Assembly (NCBI RefSeq): GCF_019834675.1 | Contig: NZ_JABUBU010000018.1 | Location: 1 to 64,000, forward strand | DNA: 64,000 nucleotides | Origin: Rhodococcoides corynebacterioides | Lineage (GTDB): Bacteria > Actinomycetota > Actinomycetes > Mycobacteriales > Mycobacteriaceae | Direction of reading: 5' to 3' | Shown: in pieces, positions 57,703 to 64,000 of the stretch | Layout of the letters: every line of letters starts with the position of its first letter | Numbering within the stretch: position 1 is the first letter of the stretch | Notes under the pieces: model-generated | What the model saw: only the letters and a program-made list of their open reading frames with translations | Told to the model about the DNA's origin: nothing | The model's database searches: none | Made by a program: the position numbers and the translations under genes

Positions 57703-58409
57703 GATCGGTCTCCTTCGTCCCGGAAGGCGAGGCGGCGGGACACCACCTCGGCAGCCACCTCGATCAGGCTGCGGTCGAGAGCGAATGCGTGCGCACGGAG
57801 TCGGTCCATCGCGACGGCCGTGGAGACACGTAGTTGGACGGCGACCATGCCGGCCGCGAGATAGACGGACGTGCGGTCGAACGGGTCGGTGGACGCGGGT
57901 GTGCCGGACGGTTCCGCGAACGCCGGGTGGGCGAACGTGGCCAGGATGCCGTTGGTGAGCGAGGCGGCGCAGGTGAGGGCGGCGTCGTGCTCGGTGGGGG
58001 TGAGGTCCCCCGGCGTCAGGCGATGCATCTCGAGGACGCCGAACGGGACGTCCACGCCCAGCGGGTAGGCGAACAGCCCGCGCACCCCCAGCTCCCGCGC
58101 GCCGTGGGAGAACATGGGCCAGCGGAGCATGGCCTCGGGGCCGGTGATGTCGTGGATCCGAACGGGCTGATCGTCCCGGTGCGCGTCGACGCACGGGCCT
58201 TCCCCGACGGTGAACTGCAGCTCGTCGAGCCGCAGCGACCGCGGGTCGGTCGCGTAGACCAGTTGGCGCACGTTGCGGGAGGTCCCGAGCAGAGCCACCG
58301 CCGCGCCGTCGACCTCGGTCAGCCGCGCGCAGGCCTCCACGATGTTGCGCACACCGGTGAAGGAGGGGTGCTGCGCAGCCGCCTCGGAGTCCTCGGGTTC
58401 CGGATTCAC
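57699..58409 (-). CDS. GAF and ANTAR domain regulator
   Basis: A 236-residue protein. The GAF domain (about 25-160) contains FTVGEGPCVDAHRDDQPVRI. The C-terminal ANTAR domain (about 180-230) has YLAAGMVAVQLRVSTAVAMD followed by RLRAHAFALDRSLIEVAAEV. ANTAR domains bind paired hairpins in nascent RNA and prevent termination. It starts at GTG 58409, 29 bases after the GT2 gene on this strand is read out in the same direction downstream... it precedes the GAF gene with an ATGA overlap, forming a two-gene unit. Confidence 0.82.
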   Translation of the reverse strand: MNPEPEDSEAAAQHPSFTGVRNIVEACARLTEVDGAAVALLGTSRNVRQLVYATDPRSLRLDELQFTVGEGPCVDAHRDDQPVRIHDITGPEAMLRWPMFSHGARELGVRGLFAYPLGVDVPFGVLEMHRLTPGDLTPTEHDAALTCAASLTNGILATFAHPAFAEPSGTPASTDPFDRTSVYLAAGMVAVQLRVSTAVAMDRLRAHAFALDRSLIEVAAEVVSRRLAFRDEGDRS

Positions 58410-58438
58410 CCGGCCTCGCTCCCTCCGCTCGGGCCCGA

Positions 58439-59182
58439 CTACTTGCCGATGTTCGAGCGCAACAGCCGCCACGGAACGGCGGCCGACTCGAGCTGCACGG
58501 CCAGGCTCATCTTCGACGTGCCGTCGACACGTTCTTCGAAGCGGATGGGTACCTCGGCAATGCGCAGTCCATGCCGAATGACGCGGTAATTCATTTCGAC
58601 CTGGAACGCGTATCCGTTGCTGCCCACCGAGGCGACGTCGATGGTGCGCAGGGTGGACGAGCGCCACGCCTTGAACCCGGCGGTCGCGTCGCGCACCTTC
58701 AGGCGCAGGATCGTGTTGACGTAGACGTTGGCCCACTTCGACAGGGCCTTGCGGTGCCACGGCCAGTCCTCCGCGACGGCGCCCCCGGCGACGTAGCGGG
58801 AGCCGAGGACGACGGCGGCGTCGGTGTTCCGCAGCTCGGCCACCATGCGCGGAATGGCCTCGGCGGGGTGGGAGAGGTCGGCGTCCATCTGGACGATGAT
58901 GTCGGCGCCGTCGTCCAGCGCGCGGACGATGCCGGCGACGTAGGCGCGGCCCAGCCCGTCCTTGGTGGTGCGATGCAGAACACTCACCGGGATGGCGGCG
59001 TCGCGACCGAGCTGCTCCGCCACGTCGCCCGTGCCGTCGGGCGATCCGTCGTCGACGACGAGCACACCCAGATTGGGAAGGTGCAGGTCAGCGAGCATCC
59101 CGACGAGCTTGGGGAGGTTCTCGCGCTCGTTGTACGTCGGGACGACGACGGTGATGCGGGGATCAGTGGGGGCTTCCGACAC
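58439..59182 (-). CDS. Polyprenol-phosphate mannosyltransferase (GT2, Ppm1-type catalytic domain)
   Basis: A 247-residue GT2 enzyme. ITVVVPTYNERENLPKLVGM starts the domain. VVDDGSPDGT and IIVQMDADLSHPAEAIPRMV (with the DAD metal-binding motif) follow, then GSRYVAGG and RLKVRDATAGFKAW. It matches the catalytic domain of mycobacterial polyprenol monophosphomannose synthase, which makes the lipid-linked mannose donor for lipoarabinomannan and protein mannosylation. The acyltransferase domain fused in M. tuberculosis is absent. GTG 59182 is assumed as start. Confidence 0.88.
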   Translation of the reverse strand: MSEAPTDPRITVVVPTYNERENLPKLVGMLADLHLPNLGVLVVDDGSPDGTGDVAEQLGRDAAIPVSVLHRTTKDGLGRAYVAGIVRALDDGADIIVQMDADLSHPAEAIPRMVAELRNTDAAVVLGSRYVAGGAVAEDWPWHRKALSKWANVYVNTILRLKVRDATAGFKAWRSSTLRTIDVASVGSNGYAFQVEMNYRVIRHGLRIAEVPIRFEERVDGTSKMSLAVQLESAAVPWRLLRSNIGK

Positions 59183-59342
59183 CGTGGAATGGTGATCGAT
59201 CGGCTGCCGAATCGCAAGAACCGGACATACGGCACGGTTCCCGGCGTCCTCCTGCTCGTCTGGTTCGCAGGGCTGCACCGAACAGGTCATGGTGAGATGA
59301 GCACCGGCAGCGGACCCGCTGCGTCGCAGGAACAGGAGCACC

Positions 59343-60035
59343 ATGACGATCGACGTCCATCGCGCCATTGCCGAGACGGCACGGCAGATGCACGCGACCG
59401 CCGTCGGCGACGAGGGTGGAGTCGACCGCGTGCTCGACGCCATCACCGCCGGCGCGATCGAGCACGTTCCGGGGGCGCAGTACGCCGGGGTGCTGCTGGT
59501 GAGCAAGGACAAGACGTTCGAGACGCTGTCCCCCACCGATCCGCTGATGAACCGGCTCGATCAGCTGCAGAAGGAAACGGACCAGGGCCCGTGCCTCGAG
59601 GCGGCGTGGGAGCAGCCGATGGTGCGGGTGGACGAGATCGAGACCGATCCGCGCTGGCCGGACTTCTCCGCGCGCGTGATCGCCGAGACGCCGGCGCGGT
59701 CGTCGATGTCGTTCCAGCTGTTCACCCATCAGGGGTCGCAGGGCGCGCTGAACCTGTTCGCGGACGAGGTGGGGGCCTTCGACACCGAGTCGGCCGAGAT
59801 CGGCCTGGTGTACGCCACCCACGCCGCGCTGGCTCTGCATTCGAGCAAGCAGTTCGGCAACTTCGCCAGCGCCATCGCGCGGCGGGACGTCATCGGTCAG
59901 GCCAAGGGCATGATCATGGCGGAGTACAAGGTGGACGCCGTGCAGGCCTTCGAGATGCTGCGCAAGCTGTCCCAGGACACCAACACCCCGGTGGTCACCC
60001 TGGCCGAGCAGGTGGTGGAGTCGCGGCTGCAGTAG
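59343..60035 (+). CDS. GAF and ANTAR domain regulator, second
   Basis: A 230-residue protein. The GAF domain (about 25-160) has QYAGVLLVSKDKTFETLSPT and ETDQGPCLEAAWEQ. The ANTAR domain (about 172-228) is canonical, with RRDVIGQAKGMIMAEYKVDA followed by VQAFEMLRKLSQDTN. The ATG is preceded by AACAGGAGCACC. It would bind RNA hairpins to control termination. It is divergent from the Ppm1 gene and encoded near another GAF-ANTAR protein. Confidence 0.88.
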   Translation: MTIDVHRAIAETARQMHATAVGDEGGVDRVLDAITAGAIEHVPGAQYAGVLLVSKDKTFETLSPTDPLMNRLDQLQKETDQGPCLEAAWEQPMVRVDEIETDPRWPDFSARVIAETPARSSMSFQLFTHQGSQGALNLFADEVGAFDTESAEIGLVYATHAALALHSSKQFGNFASAIARRDVIGQAKGMIMAEYKVDAVQAFEMLRKLSQDTNTPVVTLAEQVVESRLQ

Positions 60036-60047
60036 CCGCGCCGGGCG

Positions 60048-60194
60048 TCAGGCCGCGTGGGTGGTCTTGGGCGGGTTCACCGTGGTGGACGTGACGTCCT
60101 GCTGCGCCGGCTTGGCGGGGAACAGATGGAGCCACGGGCTCATCGGGTAGCGACGAAGAAGGGCCGCGCGCAGGCCGACGTGGGGACGCCGCAT
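60048..60194 (-). CDS. Small basic protein, 48 residues
   Basis: ATG 60194 follows AGGAGA by 5 bases, an unusually good site for this window, and opens 48 codons (starts MRRPHVGLRAALLRRYPMSP, ends TTHAA). The N-terminal half is basic and partly amphipathic; the C-terminal half is polar, Thr/Pro-rich. It converges with the ANTAR gene, 12 bases between stops. No homologue is recalled. The codon use (G/C in third positions) fits the genome, which supports translation. Confidence 0.6.
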   Translation of the reverse strand: MRRPHVGLRAALLRRYPMSPWLHLFPAKPAQQDVTSTTVNPPKTTHAA

Positions 60195-60336
60195 CTCGAT
60201 CTCCTGTGGTGAAGGACTCCGTTTCGGGGAAAGGTACCGTTTCCGACGCCGTTCCCTAGTGTTTCTTCGGTGTCCGGACCGAATCGTTACAAGGACGGGC
60301 GGTTCGTAGTCACAGCCGTCGCTGGCGCCCCACCCA

Positions 60337-60486
60337 TCACGTGCGTGCCCGCACGCCGCGCAGGACGAACACCGCGGACGCGCCGACGAAGCACCACGAC
60401 GCCACCGCCCCGGCGCCGGTGAGAAACCCCACCGACGCCGCGGCGGCGAACAGAGCAGCCACGAACAGGTGCCGACTCCGCGTCAC
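60337..60486 (-). CDS. Small two-helix membrane protein, 49 residues
   Basis: GTG 60486 lies in the stop of the upstream gene (GTGA) and opens a 49-residue frame consisting of two hydrophobic segments (about 7-24 and 26-42) with basic ends (MTRSRHLF and RGVRART). It is coupled to the glycine-zipper gene. The function is unknown. Confidence 0.6.
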   Translation of the reverse strand: MTRSRHLFVAALFAAAASVGFLTGAGAVASWCFVGASAVFVLRGVRART

Positions 60487-60824
60487 TTGCGCGTATTGCG
60501 CTTGTGGCCCGACCGCGGTTCGTCGGGTGCCGGCACCGGCCTCCCCTCGATCTCGCGGGGGCACTCGGTGACGATGCCCGCCGCGACCCCACCCGCCCCG
60601 CCGAGCACGGCACCGACCGCCGTCCCGACCCATCCGCCCGACGCCCCGATCGCCGCCCCCAGACCCGCCGCGCCGATCCCGTTGGACAGCACGGCCTGGG
60701 AGCACTCGTCCACCTGCACCTCGGCGGACTCCACCACACCCTGGATGTCCGGCGGGAGGATCGATCCCCCACCCGCCAGCGCCGCCGTGATCGCCGTGGC
60801 CGCCACGATCGCCGAACCCACCAT
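60483..60824 (-). CDS. Glycine-zipper secreted or membrane protein
   Basis: A 113-residue protein. The N-terminal hydrophobic segment (about 3-20) is a signal or anchor. After a short loop, residues about 48-85 (NGIGAAGLGAAIGASGGWVG, then TAVGAVLGGAGGVAAGI) carry regularly spaced Gly, a glycine-zipper pattern that packs helices in membranes. Two cysteines may form a disulfide. The ATG follows GGGAGAG. It pairs with the 49-residue membrane protein downstream. A related Gly-rich hydrophobic half occurs in the protein at 4944-5615. Confidence 0.75.
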   Translation of the reverse strand: MVGSAIVAATAITAALAGGGSILPPDIQGVVESAEVQVDECSQAVLSNGIGAAGLGAAIGASGGWVGTAVGAVLGGAGGVAAGIVTECPREIEGRPVPAPDEPRSGHKRNTRK

Positions 60825-60964
60825 TTGATCTCTCCCCCATCGACCCGGGGCGGCCGGATGCCGCCCTCCCGGTGGGTTCAGTCAACGGGTTGGTGAGGTA
60901 GGTGTGAATGACGTGGATGCACGAAAGTGGTTCGGGGACATGGGCGCAAGGTCGGTGGGGGTGT

Positions 60965-61005
60965 CGGGGGTCGTCAGATTTCGAAGTGCGCGGTAACGAC
61001 CCCCG
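60965..61005 (-). terminator. Terminator hairpin downstream of the cutinase-like gene
   Basis: A perfect 10-bp stem (60965-60974 with 60996-61005) and 21-base loop, about 60 bases beyond the stop of the minus-strand gene ending at 61066. A smaller 7-bp hairpin (AACCGTG/CACGGTT, 61049-61066) overlaps that stop. Confidence 0.55.
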
Positions 61006-61065
61006 GAAGCGTGGCCTTGGGTCTTCTGGCTCCCATAGTTAGGAGCTCAACCGTGATGACACGGT

Positions 61066-63897
61066 TCATCGCTGTTCGTCCGATTCAACCGGTTCTGCGG
61101 CGTCGTCATCGACGGCTCGTCGAGGAGACTCGACTACCGGGTCGGCCTCGACCTCCTCCGCCTCCTCGACCGCGGCGGGATCGGGTGCGGCGGCATCGGG
61201 TACGGCGACAGACGCGCCGGGAGCAGAGCCCGCTCGAGGCTTTTCTTCATCCGCGCCCTCCGCCTCGGCACTGTTCGGCGCCGGGTCCGGGTTCGACGAG
61301 TTGTCCCCGGCGTGGACCTCGGGTCCTGCTCCTGCACCCGCATTGGCTGCTGCCAGCGAATACGCGCCCAAGGCCGAGTCGGAATCAAGGTCGGAGTCGG
61401 GGTCCGGATCGGGACCGAGGCCGGAATCGGAACTCAAGACCGGGTCGCTAAGAGCAGAACGTGCCGTTTCGAACGGTGGTTTGTTGACGACGACTTCACG
61501 TCCGTCCGCATAGCGGTACCTGGCCACGGACCCGTTGCTCTGACACGAGCCGGCCTCCGTCGCCACCGAGGTCCGGCCACCCTCACAGCCGAAGGTCACC
61601 ACGTCGAAGGCGTCCACGATATAGAACGCTCGACCACCTTCCTCGGCCATCAGGGCCAGAGCGCCGACGATGACCGCCGCGTCGACGAGGACGGAGGAAC
61701 CCGCTCCCGTAGCCGAGGCCGAGATGGCGGAGTCGCCGGACAACCCCGCCGTTCGACCGGACGATGCGGACGCGGTGACGGTGACCGATCCCCCGTTCTC
61801 GGAACGGATCGTCACCACTGGCGTGACCGGTACATCGTCGGCGCCGGACGGAATACGCCCAATCCGAAGGGCGGCGGCCGAACCGTCCCCGACCACGTCA
61901 ACATCGACGTCGATGGGGCCTTGAACACTGGCGTCAACCCTAGCGACCTGCCAACCAGCGACGTCGTTCGTCACGTCCACATCGAGTTTCGCGCCCCCTT
62001 CGGCGTTGATATTTGCCCTCGCGTTGTGGCCGGTGCCCGACAGAGTCGACGACACCGCCGAGCCGTCCTGTGCGTGAATCGTCGCTCTGGCTCCATTGCT
62101 CGTCGCGGTCACAGTAGATTCGTCGTCTGCTGTCACGTAGAGGGAGGAACCTGAACCTGCGGAAAGCGTCAACGCGGAACCTGCGCCCGCGCTGTAGGTC
62201 ACCGAGGAACCGGAGGCAACGACGTCGGACGTGCTCTTGTATGTCGAACCGCTGACGACGGCGCGGTCGGACGCCCGCAGCGTCGCGGACGCGCCGCTGG
62301 AACTCGACAGACTGACGATGGAACCGGATGCTGTCACCGATGCGGTGGCGTTGTACACCTCTATCGACGACGGGCCCGTTCGAAGATCCGCCGTTAAACG
62401 TGAATCGCCTCGTACGTCGACCGATCCGTGGGCGGACTCGCTCATAATCAGGTCGACCTGGGGCCCTCCGTAGAGGTACACATTAGCTGATGACCTGTTG
62501 TTGAGACGTGCGTCGAGTATGGAGTCCACCGACACCGCGCCGACGAATCTTGATCCGCCACTCAACACAACATTCGCCGTAGAACGCCCGTCGGCGGCGA
62601 TTGTCCCCGTAGCGCCATCGTTGACTGTCAGCATTACCGATGAGCCGTCCGCCGCGTAAGCGAGCGGACCCTCCCCCAAGAATTGCGGGACTTCCGCGGG
62701 TACGACTTCTGGCCGCGCAGACAGAACTATCGCTGAAGACGTGTCCCTCGCGAGCGCACACCCGGACCACGGTTGCACATCGGACACAACGCCCGGGAGA
62801 TCGCGACAGACCAAATTTCTCGGGACGGAAACCGGCGGTGGCAATGGGAGTGGAGTTGGTGTTGGCCTGGGCGGAGGCGCCCCGGCCGGAGGCCCCGAGC
62901 CCACCCTGGGCTTCAAGGCTGCGATTTTAGTTTTGATAGCGGATGCAATTCGGATGGCACTTGTGCCTGCGTTAGCACGTTTCCCGTAACTCTCGTGTGC
63001 AAGCAACGGCCTGACAGGCTCTATCCTTTGGTTAGTCAACCAATGCCACCCGTCAGCGACCTTTTGGTTTCCCCAGTTATTGACCTCCCCAACCACCGGA
63101 ATCGATTTCTTAATCTGCTGATCCCGCAGATATATTGTTGTTGGGTTAGTCGAGCAGATTATGTCCGCATAGTCGCATACGCTGTAGATACGGTCCGAGA
63201 GCCACATTGGGAATTTCTGCAATCGGGGCAGAAGGGGCGCTATCCCGCCCTCGCCCTGCATGGCAGTCCCCTCATACCTCATATTGTCGTTGGGAACGCG
63301 ATGACCATCCGCAATCAGATAGGCCGCGGTGAGGTGTTTGAAAACCGTGCGACTCAGATTCGAGTTGGGATCGTTGACAAGCTGCAGAATCACGCGATGC
63401 ATTACCATCGCGCCCTGCGAATATCCGGACAATACAATTTGTGAGTTGGAGCATCCACCAGCGGAGATCCGCCGTACGACGCCAGACAGGTCCCTCAGTA
63501 CCACCTCGACGCCTTGATCCATGCTCTCGATGAAATGGTTTCGAATCTGGCGATTGGGAGTGACCGAAAAGTTCAACAACTCTTCTACAGGCGCCGCACT
63601 GTACATCGTCGGAATCAGTTCGATTTGTTCTTCGCCGACTGCATCCTTGATCCGGTCATAAAACCCTCGGACGGATCCCCCGAGGTGCGCTGGGTCGTGC
63701 ACGGGTTTTCCAATGTCGACCGTCTCGCCCGATCCTCGGGCACCCAGAAAGAACACTTTTGGACAATCGCCACTCGGCCGGCTGGACGCAACGTCAGGGA
63801 CCGTCGCCAAGAGCGTTGTGACTACAACCGTAGATGCCGCCAGGCATCGCCCATGCCTTGCGAGCCTGGGGGCGGTCCGTCGAACCATATTTCGCAT
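61066..63897 (-). CDS. Cutinase-domain protein fused to a long repetitive Ser/Gly/Thr-rich domain
   Basis: A 943-residue protein. A signal peptide (about 1-38) leads to a cutinase domain (about 44-325): GARGSGE, then LSGYSQGAMV (Ser160), CDYADIIC (Asp245) and HESYG (His301), a complete catalytic triad. A Pro-rich linker (about 333-360) connects to about 400 residues rich in Ser, Gly, Ala, Thr and Val in short repeating beta-like strands. The last about 130 residues are acidic, with Asp-Pro/Asp-Ser repeats. ATG 63897 has GGAG 8 bases upstream; the outer ATG 63972 gives a poorer signal. The GC content over the cutinase part is clearly lower than elsewhere. A surface ester hydrolase with an adhesin-like stalk is likely. 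Confidence 0.82.
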   Translation of the reverse strand: MRNMVRRTAPRLARHGRCLAASTVVVTTLLATVPDVASSRPSGDCPKVFFLGARGSGETVDIGKPVHDPAHLGGSVRGFYDRIKDAVGEEQIELIPTMYSAAPVEELLNFSVTPNRQIRNHFIESMDQGVEVVLRDLSGVVRRISAGGCSNSQIVLSGYSQGAMVMHRVILQLVNDPNSNLSRTVFKHLTAAYLIADGHRVPNDNMRYEGTAMQGEGGIAPLLPRLQKFPMWLSDRIYSVCDYADIICSTNPTTIYLRDQQIKKSIPVVGEVNNWGNQKVADGWHWLTNQRIEPVRPLLAHESYGKRANAGTSAIRIASAIKTKIAALKPRVGSGPPAGAPPPRPTPTPLPLPPPVSVPRNLVCRDLPGVVSDVQPWSGCALARDTSSAIVLSARPEVVPAEVPQFLGEGPLAYAADGSSVMLTVNDGATGTIAADGRSTANVVLSGGSRFVGAVSVDSILDARLNNRSSANVYLYGGPQVDLIMSESAHGSVDVRGDSRLTADLRTGPSSIEVYNATASVTASGSIVSLSSSSGASATLRASDRAVVSGSTYKSTSDVVASGSSVTYSAGAGSALTLSAGSGSSLYVTADDESTVTATSNGARATIHAQDGSAVSSTLSGTGHNARANINAEGGAKLDVDVTNDVAGWQVARVDASVQGPIDVDVDVVGDGSAAALRIGRIPSGADDVPVTPVVTIRSENGGSVTVTASASSGRTAGLSGDSAISASATGAGSSVLVDAAVIVGALALMAEEGGRAFYIVDAFDVVTFGCEGGRTSVATEAGSCQSNGSVARYRYADGREVVVNKPPFETARSALSDPVLSSDSGLGPDPDPDSDLDSDSALGAYSLAAANAGAGAGPEVHAGDNSSNPDPAPNSAEAEGADEEKPRAGSAPGASVAVPDAAAPDPAAVEEAEEVEADPVVESPRRAVDDDAAEPVESDEQR

Positions 63898-64000
63898 TCC
63901 GGCGACTCCGCTCTCTGGCTGCAGCCCGACACCACAAACCACATAGTGCTTGACGAATGGCAATCGTGACATAAGTCGCCTGGTCGGACTGTCGTTCGAT

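Noticed and set aside
1..64000. tRNA, rRNA, insertion sequences and integrase or attachment sites
   Set aside because: No cloverleaf-like sequence, rRNA stretch, transposase frame or flanking target duplication was recognised on reading both strands.

Overview
The window is very GC-rich, densely packed DNA with many GTG starts and four-base ATGA/GTGA overlaps. Gene content points to a mycolate-type actinomycete, most likely Rhodococcus or a close relative. It carries a homologue of the mycobacterial membrane Fe-S reductase Rv0338c with an AspC/AlaA-type aminotransferase nearby (the Rv0337c/Rv0338c neighbourhood, here interrupted), DUF3618 and DUF4235 proteins, a cutinase, an MCE protein, GAF-ANTAR regulators and a polyprenol-phosphate mannose synthase. 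No rRNA, tRNA, CRISPR array or insertion sequence was found.

Layout. 1-4.1 kb: the tail of a Pro/Ala-rich protein, a membrane-anchored low-complexity protein and two tandem secreted S1 serine proteases; the first has its signal peptide out of frame with the protease. 4.1-17 kb: mostly housekeeping and stress genes, namely a DUF4190-like protein with a coupled leader peptide, a secreted protein, the Fe-S reductase with a repetitive tail, an L-2-hydroxyglutarate oxidase, the SRAP DNA-protein crosslink protein, a holin-like/DUF3618/DUF4235/coiled-coil operon, the aminotransferase and adenosine deaminase. 17-25.7 kb: a YibE/F protein, then an acyl carrier protein (ACP), an acyl-CoA-dehydrogenase-like flavoprotein and an amino acid:[carrier protein] ligase, convergent with a DUF1839 gene, a GH2 glycosidase and a truncated Hsp70-like membrane protein. 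26-42 kb: an exopolysaccharide locus with two GT4 transferases, a flippase, a CgeB-like transferase, a Wzy-like polymerase, a Wzz/Wzc-like protein without a P-loop, a double alpha/beta-hydrolase, two convergent beta-helix proteins, a GNAT protein, a second ACP, the priming sugar transferase and a YdcF protein. 42-47 kb: an Hsp70-like protein, NDH-2, a diguanylate cyclase and a low-molecular-weight tyrosine phosphatase. 47-47.7 kb: four 68-bp hairpin repeats. 47.7-51.2 kb: a diiron oxygenase, a ferredoxin reductase and a TetR regulator with twin palindromic operators. 51-60.8 kb: an orphan MCE protein, an intact tyrosine autokinase, an Lrp regulator, a second diguanylate cyclase, GAF/ANTAR proteins and Ppm1. 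61-64 kb: a cutinase fused to a long repetitive Ser/Gly/Thr domain in visibly lower-GC DNA.

How the parts may work together. The most interesting signal is a probable link between the amino acid:[carrier protein] cluster and the exopolysaccharide locus. The two ACPs are close paralogues with the same unusual GLTSHAS attachment motif. One lies with the ligase and flavoprotein; the other overlaps the priming sugar transferase. Both are preceded by a similar, near-palindromic promoter-region element. A working hypothesis is that an aminoacyl group is activated, oxidised on an ACP, and used to modify the polysaccharide. The exopolysaccharide operon also has a structured 5' region, and its own Wzc-like protein has lost its Walker A motif while an intact autokinase lies about 20 kb away. 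Two GGDEF proteins and a tyrosine phosphatase nearby fit second-messenger and phospho-tyrosine control of the envelope, but this is inference.
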